A stretch of 64,000 nt of DNA, taken from the NCBI RefSeq assembly GCF_001899645.1, contig NZ_MKVV01000081.1, positions 1-64,000 of the forward strand, given 5' to 3'. The position numbers and the translations under genes were made by a program. Numbering within the stretch: the first letter of the stretch is position 1; each line of letters begins with the position of its first letter. This document shows positions 1 through 9,252 of the stretch, one piece after another. Under the pieces are notes generated by a model that worked only from the letters and a program-made list of their open reading frames with translations, did no database searches and had not been told where the DNA came from. The stretch is from Pseudonocardia sp. 73-21 (GTDB lineage Bacteria > Actinomycetota > Actinomycetes > Mycobacteriales > Pseudonocardiaceae).

Positions 1-54
1 CCGTTCGGCCATGCCACACGCTAGCAATCGACCACAAACTAATGACTCAGGACA

Positions 55-1761
55 CTAGCGAGTGTCTGACGGATCCTGGTCCCGCCACAGGTACACACCG
101 TCGACCACGTCCGGTTCGCGGCCGAGCAGCGCCGTGGCCTGGTCGCGCAGGGAGTCGAGGTTGCGGCTGGGCCCCAGCACCACCGCGCAGGGGCGCCAGC
201 GGTCCATGTCGGCTGCGAACGCCGTGCGCAGGGCGGGCGTGACGGGCCGGACCACTCCGTCGGCACGCACGGCGTCGAACAGCCGGCCCGTGACGCTGGG
301 CTGCCCGCCGACGTAGGCGCGCCCGTTGGACGCGGGGCCGATGAAGTAGCCACCCGGCATCGCGAACGACAGCCCGGCCGCCTGCTGCCACAGCATCGTC
401 GACGTGGTCTGTGGACCGGGGAAGGGCAGCACGAGCAGCGTGCCGCCCGAGCAGGCCGCCCCGCGGGCGAAGAACGCGGGTGCCGGGGACACGTCGTCAC
501 CGGGGAACGGTGCGGGCACGAGCGGCACCAGGGCCAGCACCGCCGCGCCCACCGCGACACCGCTCGGGACCCGGGCATGCGCGGCGTCCAGGGCGAAGGC
601 CAGCGCCGCCCCCAGCAGACCCGCGGTGAACAGCGCGAACCGGTCGGCCAGCACGTGCTCGAACCCGGGCAGCTCCGTGATCAGCGCCCACGGCAGCGGG
701 ATGCCGGTGCCCTTCCCGTCGACCGTCAGCTCGTCGCCGAGCGCCAGCACGGCCACCAGCAGCGCGAGGAGCAGAGCGGTCCGCACGCGGGCGTTGCGGC
801 GCAGCACGACCAGGGCCACCGCGGCGAGCACGAGCAGCGGCCAGCCGAGGTAGGCGGTGCGCTCCTCGATCCCGCCGGGGAACTGAGCAGACTCCGCGAC
901 GGACGCCGCCGACGCGAACGCCTGCAGCTGCGTGGGCACCACGTGGCCCCGCAGGTCGGTGGAGAAGTAGGAGGTGGTGAACGGGCTGCCGCTCTGGCGG
1001 AGCGGGCCGAACAGCTGGAACGCGAGCGGCCCGCCACCCACCAGCACGAAGACGCCGAGTGCGGTCGCCGCCCGCCCGGCGACCCCACGGGCCCGGGCCC
1101 GGGCGCGCCGCGGATGGCCGAGCACCAGCACCACCAGGAGCAGTGCCACCACCACCCCCGTGTCGAACAGCACCTCCTCGCCGATCAGCACCTGCGCCCC
1201 GGCCGTGACGCCGAGCAGCACGGCCGCCCGGTTGCCCTCGCCCGTCATGACGCGGAGCGCGAGCAGCAGGATCACCGGCACGAGGAGGTTGAACACGAGG
1301 TCGGGGTGGCCTCCGACGGCCTGTGCGAGCATCGCGGGCGAGAAACCGAACAGCGCGCCGCCCAGCGCCGCCGGCAGCACCCGCACGTCCAGTGCCCGCA
1401 GGCAGCCGAACGCGGTGGCGGCCGACCCGGCCAGACCCACCGTGGTGATCACGGTGACCGCGCCCGGCCCGCCGAACACCGTGGTGACCGGCGCGAACAG
1501 CACGCCGGGCAGCACCATCCCGTTGTTCCACATCAGGTTGATGCCGGTGGGCGCGTTGAGCAGGCCGGAGTAGAGCGGGAGCTCGCCGGCGCCCAGGGCG
1601 TGCGGGGTGGAGCTGAGCAACCAGGAGAACAGCACCGAGTCGGGCGTGTTCACGGCGCTGATCCGCCCGCCGAGCGGTGTCCACCACGCCCACGTCACGT
1701 ACAGCGCCACGCCCGTGTAGGCGGCCAGCACGGCGGCACCGGCCCGACGAGCAGGGGTCAT
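55..1761 (-). CDS. polytopic membrane protein, GT-C-like
   Basis: Long ORF rich in TM segments; start at MTPARRAG overlaps the upstream stop (ATGA). Confidence 0.7.
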   Translation of the reverse strand: MTPARRAGAAVLAAYTGVALYVTWAWWTPLGGRISAVNTPDSVLFSWLLSSTPHALGAGELPLYSGLLNAPTGINLMWNNGMVLPGVLFAPVTTVFGGPGAVTVITTVGLAGSAATAFGCLRALDVRVLPAALGGALFGFSPAMLAQAVGGHPDLVFNLLVPVILLLALRVMTGEGNRAAVLLGVTAGAQVLIGEEVLFDTGVVVALLLVVLVLGHPRRARARARGVAGRAATALGVFVLVGGGPLAFQLFGPLRQSGSPFTTSYFSTDLRGHVVPTQLQAFASAASVAESAQFPGGIEERTAYLGWPLLVLAAVALVVLRRNARVRTALLLALLVAVLALGDELTVDGKGTGIPLPWALITELPGFEHVLADRFALFTAGLLGAALAFALDAAHARVPSGVAVGAAVLALVPLVPAPFPGDDVSPAPAFFARGAACSGGTLLVLPFPGPQTTSTMLWQQAAGLSFAMPGGYFIGPASNGRAYVGGQPSVTGRLFDAVRADGVVRPVTPALRTAFAADMDRWRPCAVVLGPSRNLDSLRDQATALLGREPDVVDGVYLWRDQDPSDTR

Positions 1762-3155
1762 ACCCGCTGCGGTGTCCTCTCCGCCAGGCGGTCGGGCAGC
1801 CCGAGGAACACCACGAACAGCACCACCAGCAGCGCCGCCCGCCCCCAGACCCCGACGGCCACGGACTGCGCCGCCAGCCCGGCCGCGATGTCGGACGCGC
1901 CGGCGCCGGTCTTGAGCGCGTAGAACCAGCGGAAGATGCCGATGCCCATCACGGCGTCGACGATCAGGTAGCCGACGACCCAGCGCCACGGCACCGCGAG
2001 CAGCACGAAGAACGGCAGCAGCCACAACGTGTACTGCGGCGAGTGCACCTTGTGCAGCAGCAGGAACCCGCACAGCATGGCCGCGCTGACGGCGACCCAC
2101 GGGTAGACGCCCGAGCGCTTCCACCGCCACAGGCCCACCGCCGCCGCGAGGAGGAACGAGGCCACGACGAGCGTGGGCGAGAGCCAGTTGACCCAGTGCT
2201 GGAACGCGACGTTGTCGGGCTCGGAGTCGGGGCGGAAACCCCAGAACCAGATGGAGTTGGTGGTGAGGTCGACCTTGCGCAGCTCCTGGAACGTGAACGA
2301 CGCCCGCCAGCCCTGGTAGCCGGCCAGCGCGAACGGCAGGTTGACCAGCACGACCGTGACGGAGGCGGCCAGCGCCACCCGCACGGCTCCCCACCAGTGG
2401 AGCCGGCCCGGCCGCGACATCGTCAGCACGTAGAGCGCGAGCGGCAGGACGAACGCGCCCGGGTAGAGCTTGAACGCGAAGCCCAGGCCCAGCAGCACCG
2501 ACGCGAGCACGGCGCGATCGGCCAGCGGGCGGTCGGTGCGCCACCCGTTCATGACGAAGACGGCGCCCACCGCGGTGGCGACGACGGGCAGGTCCCAGTT
2601 GTGGAACGCGTAGAGCACCAGCGGCGGCCCGATCGCCCACAGCAGGGCCCGCCACCGTGCCAGCCGGCCCAGCATCCAGCCCGTGAGCAGCCCGAACGGG
2701 GCCATGAGCAGTGCCGAGTAGAGCAGGAACTCACCGTCGTTGTGGGCGAACAGCGCGCCCGCCCACATCAGCAGCCCGGTGAGCACCGGGTACTCGACGG
2801 TGCCGCCCTCGAGCACGCCGTCGGGGGTGATGGAGCCGGACACGAACGGGAAGACGTGCTTGTCGATGTCGCGGCCGAGCCACAGGTACTGGATGTCGGA
2901 GTAGCAGACGTCGCGGTCGACGCGGAGGATGTAGTCGGGCCCGCTGCGGCCCTGCGCGTCGAACTCGGGCCCGACGCACCGCGCCTTGTTGGCGTAGCCC
3001 AGCAGCAGGGTGAGCCCGGTGAGTACCACGATCGCCACCAGCATCAGCGCCGTGGGCGAGGAGCGGCGCCGGGGAGGGGGCGGCAGCGGGGGCGTGCCAT
3101 CGGCCTCGGGCGTCGCCGCCCGCGTCACGACCGACATCTCATGCCAGCCGCTCAC
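1758..3155 (-). CDS. GT87/DUF2029-like polyprenyl-phosphate-mannose-dependent membrane glycosyltransferase
   Basis: Multi-TM protein with YPVLTGLLMW and FKLYPGAFVLPLALY motifs; a homologous membrane protein lies near rpsF in mycobacteria. Confidence 0.7.
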   Translation of the reverse strand: MSGWHEMSVVTRAATPEADGTPPLPPPPRRRSSPTALMLVAIVVLTGLTLLLGYANKARCVGPEFDAQGRSGPDYILRVDRDVCYSDIQYLWLGRDIDKHVFPFVSGSITPDGVLEGGTVEYPVLTGLLMWAGALFAHNDGEFLLYSALLMAPFGLLTGWMLGRLARWRALLWAIGPPLVLYAFHNWDLPVVATAVGAVFVMNGWRTDRPLADRAVLASVLLGLGFAFKLYPGAFVLPLALYVLTMSRPGRLHWWGAVRVALAASVTVVLVNLPFALAGYQGWRASFTFQELRKVDLTTNSIWFWGFRPDSEPDNVAFQHWVNWLSPTLVVASFLLAAAVGLWRWKRSGVYPWVAVSAAMLCGFLLLHKVHSPQYTLWLLPFFVLLAVPWRWVVGYLIVDAVMGIGIFRWFYALKTGAGASDIAAGLAAQSVAVGVWGRAALLVVLFVVFLGLPDRLAERTPQRV

Positions 3156-3906
3156 GCAGGAAGGCGATGTCGGCGGCCTGGCCCTCGGCCGGCGTCTCGA
3201 CGACGACGGGTGCCCCGGCCGCGGCGCACACCGCGGCGAGCTCGTCGGGCGAGATGGTGCCCTTGCCGATGTTGGCGTGCCGGTCGCGGGTGGAGCCGAA
3301 CTCGTCGCGGGAGTCGTTGAGGTGCACCAGGTCGATGCGCCCGGTGATGGCCTTCGCCCGCTCGACGACGTCGACCAGCTCCAGGCCGGCGGCGAACGCG
3401 TGGCAGGTGTCGAGGCAGAACCCCACCCCGAACTCGCCGACGGCGTCCCACAGCCGGGCGAGCTGCTCGAAGCTGCGGGCCATCGCGTTCTCGCCGCCCG
3501 CGGTGTTCTCGATGAAGATCGGCACCGCGAAGCCGCCCTCGGCCTGCTGGCGCTCCACGAACTTGCGCCAGTTGTCGAAGCCCTTGGCGTCGTCCTCGCC
3601 CTGCGTGACGTGGCCGCCGTGCACGACGAGCCCGATGGCCCCGACCTCGGCGGCTACCTCCGCGTGCTGCACGACGATCTTTCGCGACGGGATGCGGATG
3701 CGGTTGTTGAGCGACGCCAGGTTCACCACGTAGGGGGAATGCACGACGACGGTGACGTCGCTGTCGCGGAGCTCCTGGGCCTGGGGGTGCGACGGCGGCT
3801 TCTTCCACCCCTGTGGATCGGACAGGAACATCTGGATGATGTCGGCGCCGCGTTCGGCCGCGGACACCACCGGATCGTCCTCCCGCACGTGGGCGCCGAT
3901 GAGCAT
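3139..3906 (-). CDS. nfo: deoxyribonuclease IV / AP endonuclease (xylose isomerase-like TIM barrel)
   Basis: MLIGAHV...FLSDPQGWK...VVHSPYVVNLAS...ENTAGGENAMARSFEQLARLWD...CLDTCHAFAAG...HLNDSRDEFGSTRDRHANIGKG. Confidence 0.9.
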   Translation of the reverse strand: MLIGAHVREDDPVVSAAERGADIIQMFLSDPQGWKKPPSHPQAQELRDSDVTVVVHSPYVVNLASLNNRIRIPSRKIVVQHAEVAAEVGAIGLVVHGGHVTQGEDDAKGFDNWRKFVERQQAEGGFAVPIFIENTAGGENAMARSFEQLARLWDAVGEFGVGFCLDTCHAFAAGLELVDVVERAKAITGRIDLVHLNDSRDEFGSTRDRHANIGKGTISPDELAAVCAAAGAPVVVETPAEGQAADIAFLRERLA

Positions 3907-4091
3907 GCCGCCAGCGTAGTGGCGGGCACCGACACTCCCGATCCCGTCCCCGCTCCGGCCGCCCGCCTGCGGGGCGAGGTGTTCCCGCTGGTAGCCTGGG
4001 CGCTTCGCGCACCGACCGGCGTCCTCCTGGATGCCGCTGTCGAACCCCTCAGCTCCACCGGGTGGTCCGATTCTGTCGGTGCGCGGTGAGA

Positions 4092-4149
4092 ACCTCCTGC
4101 CGCGGACACTCCGCGGCCGATTCGAGTCCATAGGAGGTGAGTGGTTCTC
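4092..4149 (+). promoter_or_regulatory. candidate rpsF 5' leader structure that could sequester the ribosome binding site
   Basis: acctcct (4092-4098) is complementary to aggaggt (4132-4138, the SD); it encloses CCGCGG-acact-CCGCGG (4100-4116). Confidence 0.45.
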
Positions 4150-4575
4150 ATGCGTCATTACGAGCTGATGGTCATCCTCGACCCCAGTCTGGACGAGCGC
4201 ACTGTGACGCCGTCACTGGAGCAGTTCCTCACCGTCGTCAAGAACGACGGTGGCACGGTCGAGAAGATCGAGGTGTGGGGCAAGCGTCGTCTTGCCTTCG
4301 AGATCCTCAAGCACGCCGAGGGGATCTACGCGGTCATCGAGGTCGCCTGCGAGCCGGCCACCATCTCGGAGCTGGACCGCCAGCTCGGGCTCAACGAGTC
4401 CGTGCTGCGCACCAAGGTCCTGCGCCGGGAGCCCAAGAAGGCCCGCGCCCAGAAGGCGGCCGCCCCGTCGTCGCCCCCCGCGTCCGCGCCCGCCGGCGCA
4501 CCGCGCACGGCCACGTCGGCCACGGCTGCGGTCGCCGCGGCGTCCGCTCCGGCCGCCGCACCGGCTGCCGGCTGA
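4150..4575 (+). CDS. rpsF: 30S ribosomal protein S6
   Basis: [18 protein letters not shown]...; followed by ssb and rpsR. Confidence 0.97.
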   Translation: MRHYELMVILDPSLDERTVTPSLEQFLTVVKNDGGTVEKIEVWGKRRLAFEILKHAEGIYAVIEVACEPATISELDRQLGLNESVLRTKVLRREPKKARAQKAAAPSSPPASAPAGAPRTATSATAAVAAASAPAAAPAAG

Positions 4576-4584
4576 GTCGCGACG

Positions 4585-5106
4585 ATGGCCGGCGAAACTG
4601 TCATCACCGTGGTCGGCAACCTCACCGCCGACCCGGAGCTGCGGTTCACCCCGTCCGGGGCGGCGGTCGCCAACTTCACCGTGGCGGCCACCCCGCGCAC
4701 CTTCGACCGCCAGTCCGGCGAGTGGAAGGACGGCGAGGCCCTGTTCATGCGCTGCAACGTGTGGCGGCAGGCGGCGGAGAACGTCGCCGAGACGCTCACC
4801 CGCGGCATGCGTGTGATGGCCACGGGGCGGCTCAAGCAGCGGTCCTTCGAGACCCGCGAGGGTGAGAAGCGCACCGTCGTCGAGCTCGAGGTCGACGAGG
4901 TCGGCCCGTCCCTGAAGTACGCCACGGCCAAGGTCAACAAGGTCAGCCGCGGTGGCGGCGACTTCGGCGGCGGCGGGGGCGGCTTCGGCGGCGGGGGCGG
5001 CAATTCCAGCGCCTCCTCCTCGGGCGGAGCACCTGCCGACGACCCGTGGGGCTCCGCTCCCGCGGCCGGCAGCGGTCCCGCCGTCGACGACGAGCCTCCC
5101 TTCTAA
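4585..5106 (+). CDS. ssb: single-stranded DNA-binding protein
   Basis: [25 protein letters not shown]...; Gly-rich tail and acidic DDEPPF C-terminus. Confidence 0.97.
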   Translation: MAGETVITVVGNLTADPELRFTPSGAAVANFTVAATPRTFDRQSGEWKDGEALFMRCNVWRQAAENVAETLTRGMRVMATGRLKQRSFETREGEKRTVVELEVDEVGPSLKYATAKVNKVSRGGGDFGGGGGGFGGGGGNSSASSSGGAPADDPWGSAPAAGSGPAVDDEPPF

Positions 5107-5142
5107 CCCCACACCCGTCTTTTCTCACCAGGAGTACCCATC

Positions 5143-5379
5143 ATGGCCAAGCCCGTCCTGCGCAAGCCCAAGAAGAAGGTGTGCGCGTTCTGCAAGGACA
5201 AGGGACAGGACATCGACTACAAGGACACCGGTCTGCTGCGGAAGTTCATCTCCGACCGCGGCAAGATCCGGGCCCGCCGGGTCACCGGCAACTGCCGCCA
5301 GCACCAGCGTGATGTTGCGGTCGCGGTCAAGAACTCCCGCGAGGTCGCCCTGCTGCCCTACACCTCCACCGCGCGATAA
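5143..5379 (+). CDS. rpsR: 30S ribosomal protein S18 (Cys-containing form)
   Basis: [43 protein letters not shown]. Confidence 0.97.
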   Translation: MAKPVLRKPKKKVCAFCKDKGQDIDYKDTGLLRKFISDRGKIRARRVTGNCRQHQRDVAVAVKNSREVALLPYTSTAR

Positions 5380-5393
5380 GGGGATTGGGACAC

Positions 5394-5843
5394 ATGAAGC
5401 TCATCCTCACCGGCGACGTGCCCAACCTGGGTGCGCCCGGCGACATCGTCGAGGTCAAGGACGGCTACGGCCGTAACTACCTGCTGCCGCGCAAGCTGGC
5501 CATCGTCGCCACCCGTGGCGCCGAGAAGCAGGTCGCGTCCATCACGCGGGCCCAGAAGGCCCGTTCGATCCGCGACCTCGGCCACGCCAAGGAGGTCGCC
5601 GGCACGCTGGGTGACCTCAAGGTCGTCATCAAGGCCAAGGCGGCGGGCGACTCCGGTCGCCTGTTCGGCTCGGTCACCCCGGCGGCCGTCGTCGACGCCG
5701 TGCGCGCCGCCGGCGGTCCGCTGCTCGACCGGCACGCCGTCGAGGTGTCCTCGCAGATCAAGACCGTGGGAAAGCACGCGGTCACGGTTCGCCTGCACCC
5801 CGAGGTCACCACCGAGTTCGCGATCGACGTCGTCGCCAGCTGA
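5394..5843 (+). CDS. rplI: 50S ribosomal protein L9
   Basis: MKLILTGDVPNLGAPGDIVEVKDGYGRNYLLPR. Confidence 0.97.
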   Translation: MKLILTGDVPNLGAPGDIVEVKDGYGRNYLLPRKLAIVATRGAEKQVASITRAQKARSIRDLGHAKEVAGTLGDLKVVIKAKAAGDSGRLFGSVTPAAVVDAVRAAGGPLLDRHAVEVSSQIKTVGKHAVTVRLHPEVTTEFAIDVVAS

Positions 5844-5866
5844 CGATCCAGCAGCAACGTTCCGTG

Positions 5867-5909
5867 ACAGGGGCGGGACCAGGGCTTCAAGCCCCGGTTC
5901 CGCCCCTGT
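5867..5909 (+). terminator. hairpin downstream of rplI
   Basis: acaggggcgggaccagggcttcaagccccggttccgcccctgt, near-perfect inverted repeat. Confidence 0.7.
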
Positions 5910-6073
5910 TCATGTTCCGGGGTCGCTGGGTCACCCCTGCTCCCCGTTCGGGTGACACGCCGGAGGTGACGCCGGCGTCGCCGAGTGACCTTGTGGATGC
6001 GCTCGGTGGACAAGCGGTCCGGCGGTGCGCGACACGCCCGTGAAACCGTCCTCGGCGTGTCGGACGAGCAAAG

Positions 6074-6082
6074 TTGTCCACA
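6074..6082 (+). promoter_or_regulatory. DnaA-box-like TTGTCCACA upstream of dnaB
   Basis: Exact match to the actinobacterial consensus; near-matches at 6005-6013 (ggtggacaa) and 6129-6137 (ttgtcccca). Confidence 0.45.
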
Positions 6083-6330
6083 TCCCGAACCATGGTGCTG
6101 ACCAGCGGAAACGTCACGCAGGACGGGGTTGTCCCCATGCCGTCCACAGGTTGCTCCCACCCCTGTCCTGGGGCGGAGGTGCTCCGTCCCCAATCCGTCC
6201 CCAGGTCGGTGCACAGGACGGTTCGACAACGCCTCCGGCGGTCCCTAACGTCGCCGCGCGAGGCACGAGGACCCGGCCCGGGTGACATCGGTCGTTCACC
6301 GGGGCGTCGCTCCGAAGTGGCGCGAGCATA

Positions 6331-6346
6331 TCGAACCTCTGTTCGA
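6331..6346. promoter_or_regulatory. putative LexA/SOS box
   Basis: TCGAACctctGTTCGA, perfect palindrome (extends to TATCGAACctctGTTCGATA, 6329-6348) 28 nt upstream of the dnaB ATG. Confidence 0.7.
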
Positions 6347-6374
6347 TACACTGGCAAAGGGGGTGACGCAGAGT

Positions 6375-7838
6375 ATGACCCAATCTGATGTGCGCAGTGC
6401 GGATTCACGCAACGGCGATCCACGCAACGGCGATGGTCGCAACACCGACTTCGGGGCGCGTCCGCGCGCGGGCCGTCCGGTCGAGCAGGGCGGCGACAGC
6501 GGCGGAGGCGGCACGTTCGACCGCCAGCCGCCGCAGGACCTCACCGCCGAGCAGTCCGTGCTCGGCGGCATGCTGCTGAGCAAGGACGCCATCGCCGACG
6601 TCGTGGAGGTGCTCCACGCCGACGACTTCTACCGGCCGGCCCACCAGACGGTCTACGAGTGCATCCTCGATCTCTACAGCCGGGGTGAGCCCGCCGACGC
6701 CGTCACGGTCTCGGCGGAGCTGCAGCGTCGCGGTGATCTGATCCGCCTCGGCGGCGCCCCCTACCTGCACACGCTGATCGCCACGGTGCCCACCGCGGCC
6801 AACGCGGCCTACTACGCCGAGATCGTGGCCGAGAAGGCCATCCTGCGCCGCCTCGTGGAGGCCGGCACGCGCATCGTGCAGCTGGGCTACCACGGCGACA
6901 ACGGTGCCGAGGTCAACGACGTGGTCGACCGCGCCCAGGCCGCCATCTACGAGGTCACCGAACGCTCCACCACGGAGGACTACGTCGTCCTCGAGGAGCT
7001 GCTGCAGCCCACGATGGACGAGATCGACGCCATCGGCTCCCGCGGCGGTATGGCGCTGGGCGTGCCCACCGGCTTCCTCGACCTCGACACCGTCACCAAC
7101 GGCATGCACCCCGGCCAGATGATCGTCGTGGCCGCGCGACCCGGGCTCGGGAAGAGCACGCTGGGTCTGGATTTCGCCCGTTCCTGCTCCATCAAGCACG
7201 GCATGACCAGCGCGGTGTTCTCGCTGGAGATGAGCAAGTCCGAGATCGTCATGCGCCTGCTGTCGGCCGAGGCGAGCATCCGCCTGGGCGACATGCGTGC
7301 GGGCCGCATGAGCGACGAGGACTGGACGCGCATGGCAAGGCGGATGAGCGAGATCTCCGAGGCGCCGCTGTTCATCGACGACTCCCCCAACCTCACGCTG
7401 ATGGAGATCCGGGCCAAGGCGCGGCGGCTCAAGCAGCGCAACGACCTCAAGCTGATCATCCTCGACTACCTGCAGCTGATGACGTCGGGCCGCAAGGTCG
7501 AGTCCCGCCAGCAGGAGGTCTCGGAGTTCTCCCGCCAGATCAAGCTGCTGGCCAAGGAGCTCGAGGTGCCGGTGGTGGCGATGAGCCAGCTCAACCGCGG
7601 TCCCGAGCAGCGCACCGACAAGCGCCCGATGCTGTCGGACCTGCGTGAGTCGGGCTCCATCGAGCAGGACGCCGACATGGTGATCCTGCTGCACCGCCCC
7701 GACGCGTTCGAGCGCGACGACCCGCGCGCCGGCGAGGCCGACCTGATCCTGGCCAAGCACCGTAACGGCCCCACCGACACCATCGTCGTGGCGCACCAGC
7801 TGCACTACAGCCGCTTCGCCGACCTGGCTCACGGCTGA
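6375..7838 (+). CDS. dnaB: replicative DNA helicase DnaB, no intein visible
   Basis: RQPPQDLTAEQSVLGGMLLSKDAIADVVEVL...AARPGLGKSTLGLDFARS...LIILDYLQLM...SDLRESGSIEQDADMVI. Confidence 0.97.
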   Translation: MTQSDVRSADSRNGDPRNGDGRNTDFGARPRAGRPVEQGGDSGGGGTFDRQPPQDLTAEQSVLGGMLLSKDAIADVVEVLHADDFYRPAHQTVYECILDLYSRGEPADAVTVSAELQRRGDLIRLGGAPYLHTLIATVPTAANAAYYAEIVAEKAILRRLVEAGTRIVQLGYHGDNGAEVNDVVDRAQAAIYEVTERSTTEDYVVLEELLQPTMDEIDAIGSRGGMALGVPTGFLDLDTVTNGMHPGQMIVVAARPGLGKSTLGLDFARSCSIKHGMTSAVFSLEMSKSEIVMRLLSAEASIRLGDMRAGRMSDEDWTRMARRMSEISEAPLFIDDSPNLTLMEIRAKARRLKQRNDLKLIILDYLQLMTSGRKVESRQQEVSEFSRQIKLLAKELEVPVVAMSQLNRGPEQRTDKRPMLSDLRESGSIEQDADMVILLHRPDAFERDDPRAGEADLILAKHRNGPTDTIVVAHQLHYSRFADLAHG

Positions 7839-7904
7839 TCGGCGCAGTCCACCGCCGGCGGATTGGCCACTGACCGCCTGCGGGCCGGCGTCCAGGGTGA
7901 TCCC

Positions 7905-8500
7905 ATGCAGGTCGCCATCGTGACGTTCGACGGGTTCAACGAGCTCGACAGCTTCATCGCCTCCGCGATGATCAACCGTGCGCCCGGGCTGACGGCGTAC
8001 ATCACCACGCCCACCCGGACGGTGACGTCGCTGAACGGCGTCGAGGTGCTGGGCCAGCGCCCGCTGGGGTTCGTCACGAGGCGGACGCGGTGCTCGTCGG
8101 GAGCGGCATCCGCACCCGTGACGTCGTGGCCGACCGCGGACTGCTCGACTCCCTGACCCTCGACCCCACGCGCCAGCTCATCGGCTCCCAGTGCTCGGGG
8201 GCGCTGGTGCTGGCCCGGCTCGGCCTGCTCGGGTCGATGCCGGTGTGCACCGACACGACGACCCGGCCGTGGGCCGAGGAGCGCGGGTTCACGGTGCTGG
8301 ACGCGCCGTTCCACGCCGAGGGCCCCATCGCGACGGCGGGTGAGTGTCTTGCGTCGCAGTACCTCGCCGCCTGGGTGGTCAGCCGCATGCTCGGCGACGC
8401 CGCGGCGCGCGACGTCGTCCACTACGTGGCGCCGGTCGGGGAGAAGGACGGGACGGTCCGGCGCGTGATGACGGCGATCCAGGCACCCGCACTGCACTGA
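7905..8500 (+). pseudogene. DJ-1/PfpI family protein, frameshifted
   Basis: N-terminal half MQVAIVTFDGFNELDSFIA in one frame; ADAVLVGSGIRTRDV...QLIGSQCSGALVLA in another; apparent 1-bp deletion near 8075. Confidence 0.75.
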
Positions 8501-8519
8501 TGCCGTGTCGAGGCCGGCG

Positions 8520-8583
8520 ATGATCCGGCGTTCGGCGCGTTTCCGGCCAGATCTGGCCGTTTCCGCACCGAACCGCTGATCAT
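8520..8583. repeat. 64-nt imperfect inverted repeat centred on GGCCAGATCTGGCC
   Basis: atgatccggcgttcggcgcgtttccggccagatctggccgtttccgcaccgaaccgctgatcat, symmetric about 8551/8552, between convergent genes. Confidence 0.75.
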
Positions 8584-8603
8584 GGGTACCTCGGACGTGC
8601 GGG

Positions 8604-9107
8604 TCAGGCGATCCAGTAGCGACGGAACGGTGGTTCGCCGGGTCGGTCGGGGTCGCGGACGCCGCCGCACCGCTCGATCACCGTCGCCGACGCGACGTTG
8701 CCGTCGTCGCAGGTGAGCAGCGCGGCGTCGACGCCGAACGCCCGCGCGACGATCAGCGACTGCCGGAGGATCTCGGTGGCGTATCCGCGTCGGCGGTGGG
8801 CCGGCCGCACCGCGTAGCCGATGTGGCCACCCTCGGCGAGCAGCCGGTCGTCGAGCGTGTGCCGGATCGAGGTGCGCCCGACGACCTCGCCGCCGACGGT
8901 CGCGAGGAGGTAGGTGGCCGGGACCCGGTCGGGCGGGAGGTCGGTCCCCCGGTGCTGGCGTTCGCACTCGGCCAGGACGTGCGTCCAGGGCGTGTTCCCG
9001 GTGAGGCCGAACGCGAACTCGAACGCGTCGGCGGCCAGCTCGAGCTGCGCCGCGCGGACGGCTCGCTCGTCGTCGGGACGCGGCGGGCGGAGCCGGAGCG
9101 AGGACAT
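8604..9107 (-). CDS. GNAT family N-acetyltransferase
   Basis: GHIGYAVRPAHRRRGYATEILRQSL acetyl-CoA-binding motif. Confidence 0.88.
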   Translation of the reverse strand: MSSLRLRPPRPDDERAVRAAQLELAADAFEFAFGLTGNTPWTHVLAECERQHRGTDLPPDRVPATYLLATVGGEVVGRTSIRHTLDDRLLAEGGHIGYAVRPAHRRRGYATEILRQSLIVARAFGVDAALLTCDDGNVASATVIERCGGVRDPDRPGEPPFRRYWIA

Positions 9108-9164
9108 CGGGCCATCCTTCCCCGGCGCCACCGAACGGACGACGGCTATCAGGCGGGCTGATGC

Positions 9165-9198
9165 CGGGCATCCGAAGAATCGCGTTCCCGGATGCCCG
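9165..9198. promoter_or_regulatory. inverted repeat CGGGCATCCG-N14-CGGATGCCCG between divergent GNAT and MFS genes
   Basis: Perfect 10-bp arms in the intergenic region. Confidence 0.45.
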
Positions 9199-9252
9199 CC
9201 GAGGTGCTCGAATCGTGAGACGCATCACCCCACTCACAGTTGAGGAACCTCC

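Noticed and set aside
577-1923. 448-aa ORF on + strand antisense to the membrane protein
   Set aside because: Low-complexity Gln/His/Arg/Gly composition typical of antisense frames in very high-GC coding DNA; the minus-strand frame encodes coherent TM protein.
1677-3320. 547-aa + strand ORF
   Set aside because: Antisense shadow of the GT87-like and nfo genes; no domain-like sequence.
6405-7832. 475-aa minus-strand ORF
   Set aside because: Antisense of dnaB.
6375-7838. DnaB intein as in some mycobacteria
   Set aside because: The P-loop AARPGLGKSTLG region is uninterrupted and the protein is of normal length.
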